DNA from: Mycoplasma yeatsii
GTDB lineage: Bacteria; Bacillota_I; Bacilli_A; Mycoplasmatales; Mycoplasmataceae
Direction: 5' to 3' (one strand)
Length of the DNA: 16,930 nt
Assembly: GCF_030815295.1 (NCBI RefSeq)
Contig: NZ_JAUSWP010000010.1
In this document: piece by piece, positions 15,527 to 16,930 of the stretch
Layout: each line of letters opens with the position of its first letter
Position numbering within the stretch: the stretch's first letter is position 1
Made by a program: the position numbers and the translations under genes
Notes under the pieces: model-generated
The model's database searches: none
What the model was told of the DNA's origin: nothing
What the model saw: only the letters and a program-made list of their open reading frames with translations

Positions 15527-16672
15527 ATGATATTAAAAAACGCTCAAATTGTATTAGAAAATGAAATTATTAAGAATGGATATGTAATCATTAAATATAA
15601 GAAAATAGTTGAGATTGGCTCAGATTATAAACTAGATGATGCTATTGATTTAGAAAATATTTTTTTACTACCTGGTTTTATTGATTGTCATACACATGGA
15701 GGTTATGGAGTTGATTTTGAACAAGGTGATCAAAATAGATTTAAAACATTTGCTGATAATATAGTTAAAGAAGGAATCACAAGATATGTTCAGTCAACAG
15801 TTACTAGTAACGATCAAAAAACTGAAACTATTTTAAAAGAATTTGCTGAATTTATGAAACTTAATAACACTAAAGCTAAATGTATTGGAGTTCATTTAGA
15901 AGGACCATTTATAAGTAAATTTAAAAAGGGAGCTCATCAAGAAGATTTATTAAAAAACCCAGATATTAAACTAGTTAAAAAATGAAATGAAATTTCAAAT
16001 AATAATATCAAAATAATTACTTATGCATGTGAATTAGATAACACTGATTTTACAAAATATTTACTAGAAAATAATATAATACCAAGTGCAGGCATTCTAA
16101 TATAAAAGCTGATGAATTTGAACCGTACTACAAATTAGGAGTAAAACATATAACTCATTTATTTAATGCAATGAGTGGTGTTGATCATCACAACCCAGGA
16201 CTAGCTGTTAGTACTTTGAATCATAAAGATATTTTGTGTGAAATAATTGCTGATAATATTCATTTAAATCCTGAAATTATAAAACTAGTTTATGATCATA
16301 AAACAGCTGATAACATTTGTTTAATAACTGATCCAATTAGTTGTAAAGGTTTAGATGACGGAATTTATCATTTAGGTAATTTAAAAGTCAATAAAGCTAA
16401 TAATCGAGCAAGACTAGTATCAAATAATGCACTAGCAGGTTCGGTTGTAAGTTATGATGGTGTAGTTAAAAACTTTAAAAATATAACTAATATATCATTA
16501 ACCGATCTAATAAAAACAACCTCAATAAATATTGCTAAGCAATTAAATATTTATAGTTATACAGGAAGTATTGAAGTTAATAAGTATGCTGATTTTGTTG
16601 TTTTAGATAAAAAACTTAAATGTTTTAAAAACATTAGTTGAAGGAAAGATAGTATTTGAAAAAACAACCTAA
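15527..16672 (+). pseudogene. nagA: N-acetylglucosamine-6-phosphate deacetylase, two frameshifts
   Basis: NagA removes acetate from GlcNAc-6-phosphate in amino-sugar catabolism. GGAGG precedes ATG 15527. FLLPGFIDCHTHGGYGVDF holds the HxH metal ligands and GVHLEGPF the metal-binding Glu. At 16091-16092 one base is missing in what should read SAGHSN, so the frame ends at TAA 16103 (192 residues). The next frame resumes with SNIKADEFEPYYKLGVKHI, then THLFNAM..VDHHNPG, ITDPIS, and NNALAGS. A second shift lies in the five-A run 16627-16631: with four A the protein would end TLVEGKIVFEKTT at TAA 16672; as written it ends at TAG 16680. Corrected length is about 381 residues, normal for NagA. The break removes the later metal and catalytic residues, so the gene is inactive if the sequence is right. 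Confidence 0.88.
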
Positions 16673-16680
16673 ACATCTAG

Positions 16681-16930
16681 TTGTAACACACTCACTAATT
16701 TACTTTTAAATAGAATTTAATGCAAACTTCACAATTCTATGTAAAAAAGACAAAGTATCGTTTTTATGTGTTAAAAATACAATGTAAGTGTTTAGAATTG
16801 ATATCTAACTTACTGATTTTTTGTACAAGTTAACTCGTGGGTTTTTAAACAAAATGAACCTTTAAATTTTTAAGTTATAATAATCTTATCAAAGGAAATT
16901 AGAAAATAAAACTAATCCAATAAGCCTAAT
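16681..16930. other. Non-coding right edge
   Basis: No open frame or RNA gene is recognisable. There is an inverted repeat ATAGAATT / AATTCTAT around 16710-16740, a fragment TTAACTC-GTGGGTTTTT at 16830-16846 that looks like the copy 1 terminator with its hairpin centre missing, and a -10-like TATAAT at 16876-16881 that may serve a gene beyond the window. Confidence 0.4.

Noticed and set aside
16830..16846. TTAACTC-GTGGGTTTTT as a third copy of the flanking direct repeat
   Set aside because: Only about 17 bases resemble the copy 1 terminator, the hairpin centre is missing and the surrounding spacer does not match.

Overview
The window reads as chromosome of a mollicute, most likely the Mycoplasma mycoides / M. 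capricolum / M. leachii cluster. It is very AT-rich. UGA is read as tryptophan throughout (all recurring surface-protein repeats begin with an in-frame TGA Trp codon), so every gene here is translated with code 4. Housekeeping genes (rbfA, truB, ribF, nagA) and surface-protein families (DUF285 repeat proteins, a Lipoprotein_17-like protein, a small variable-lipoprotein-like gene) fit that group. The cluster assignment is inference from style and gene content.

Layout. (1) 122-1285: first of four DUF285 surface proteins. (2) 1370-4656: a tight three-gene cassette (phage-type cytosine-C5 DNA methyltransferase, an unrecognised 201-aa protein, and a GmrSD-like DUF262/DUF1524 nuclease broken by a 25-bp tandem duplication and a later frameshift). 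(3) 4886-6181: an AAA_14/DUF4143 ATPase preceded by two related palindromes. (4) 6379-10119: three more DUF285 genes in tandem, each with its own promoter and a terminator between most units. (5) 10223-12793: rbfA, truB-ribF (overlapping) and a short-chain dehydrogenase. (6) 13083-14893: a frameshifted exported protein with three C-terminal Lipoprotein_17-like repeats. (7) 14998-15294, minus strand: a small Pro/Ala/Glu/Lys-rich lipoprotein. (8) 15527-16672: nagA with two frameshifts. The last 250 bases hold no recognisable gene.

How the parts relate. Three DUF285 genes and the divergent lipoprotein each have a promoter in which a 15-16 base homopolymer A tract fills the spacer between TTGATT/TTGATC and TAGAAT, with spacers of 17, 17, 18 and 16 bases. 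This is the architecture of the phase-variable vlp promoters of M. hyorhinis, so the window looks like a small phase-variable surface regulon. The first DUF285 copy lacks this promoter. The methyltransferase cassette plus the ATPase lie between two diverged direct copies of a terminator/spacer sequence, suggesting a cargo module placed in the DUF285 locus. The N-terminal domain of the DUF285 proteins is visibly related to the C-terminal repeats of the 13083 protein, linking two surface families. Three genes carry frameshifts, three of them at or beside short A runs: either real decay/phase variation or homopolymer sequence errors; the 25-bp duplication cannot be a simple homopolymer error.
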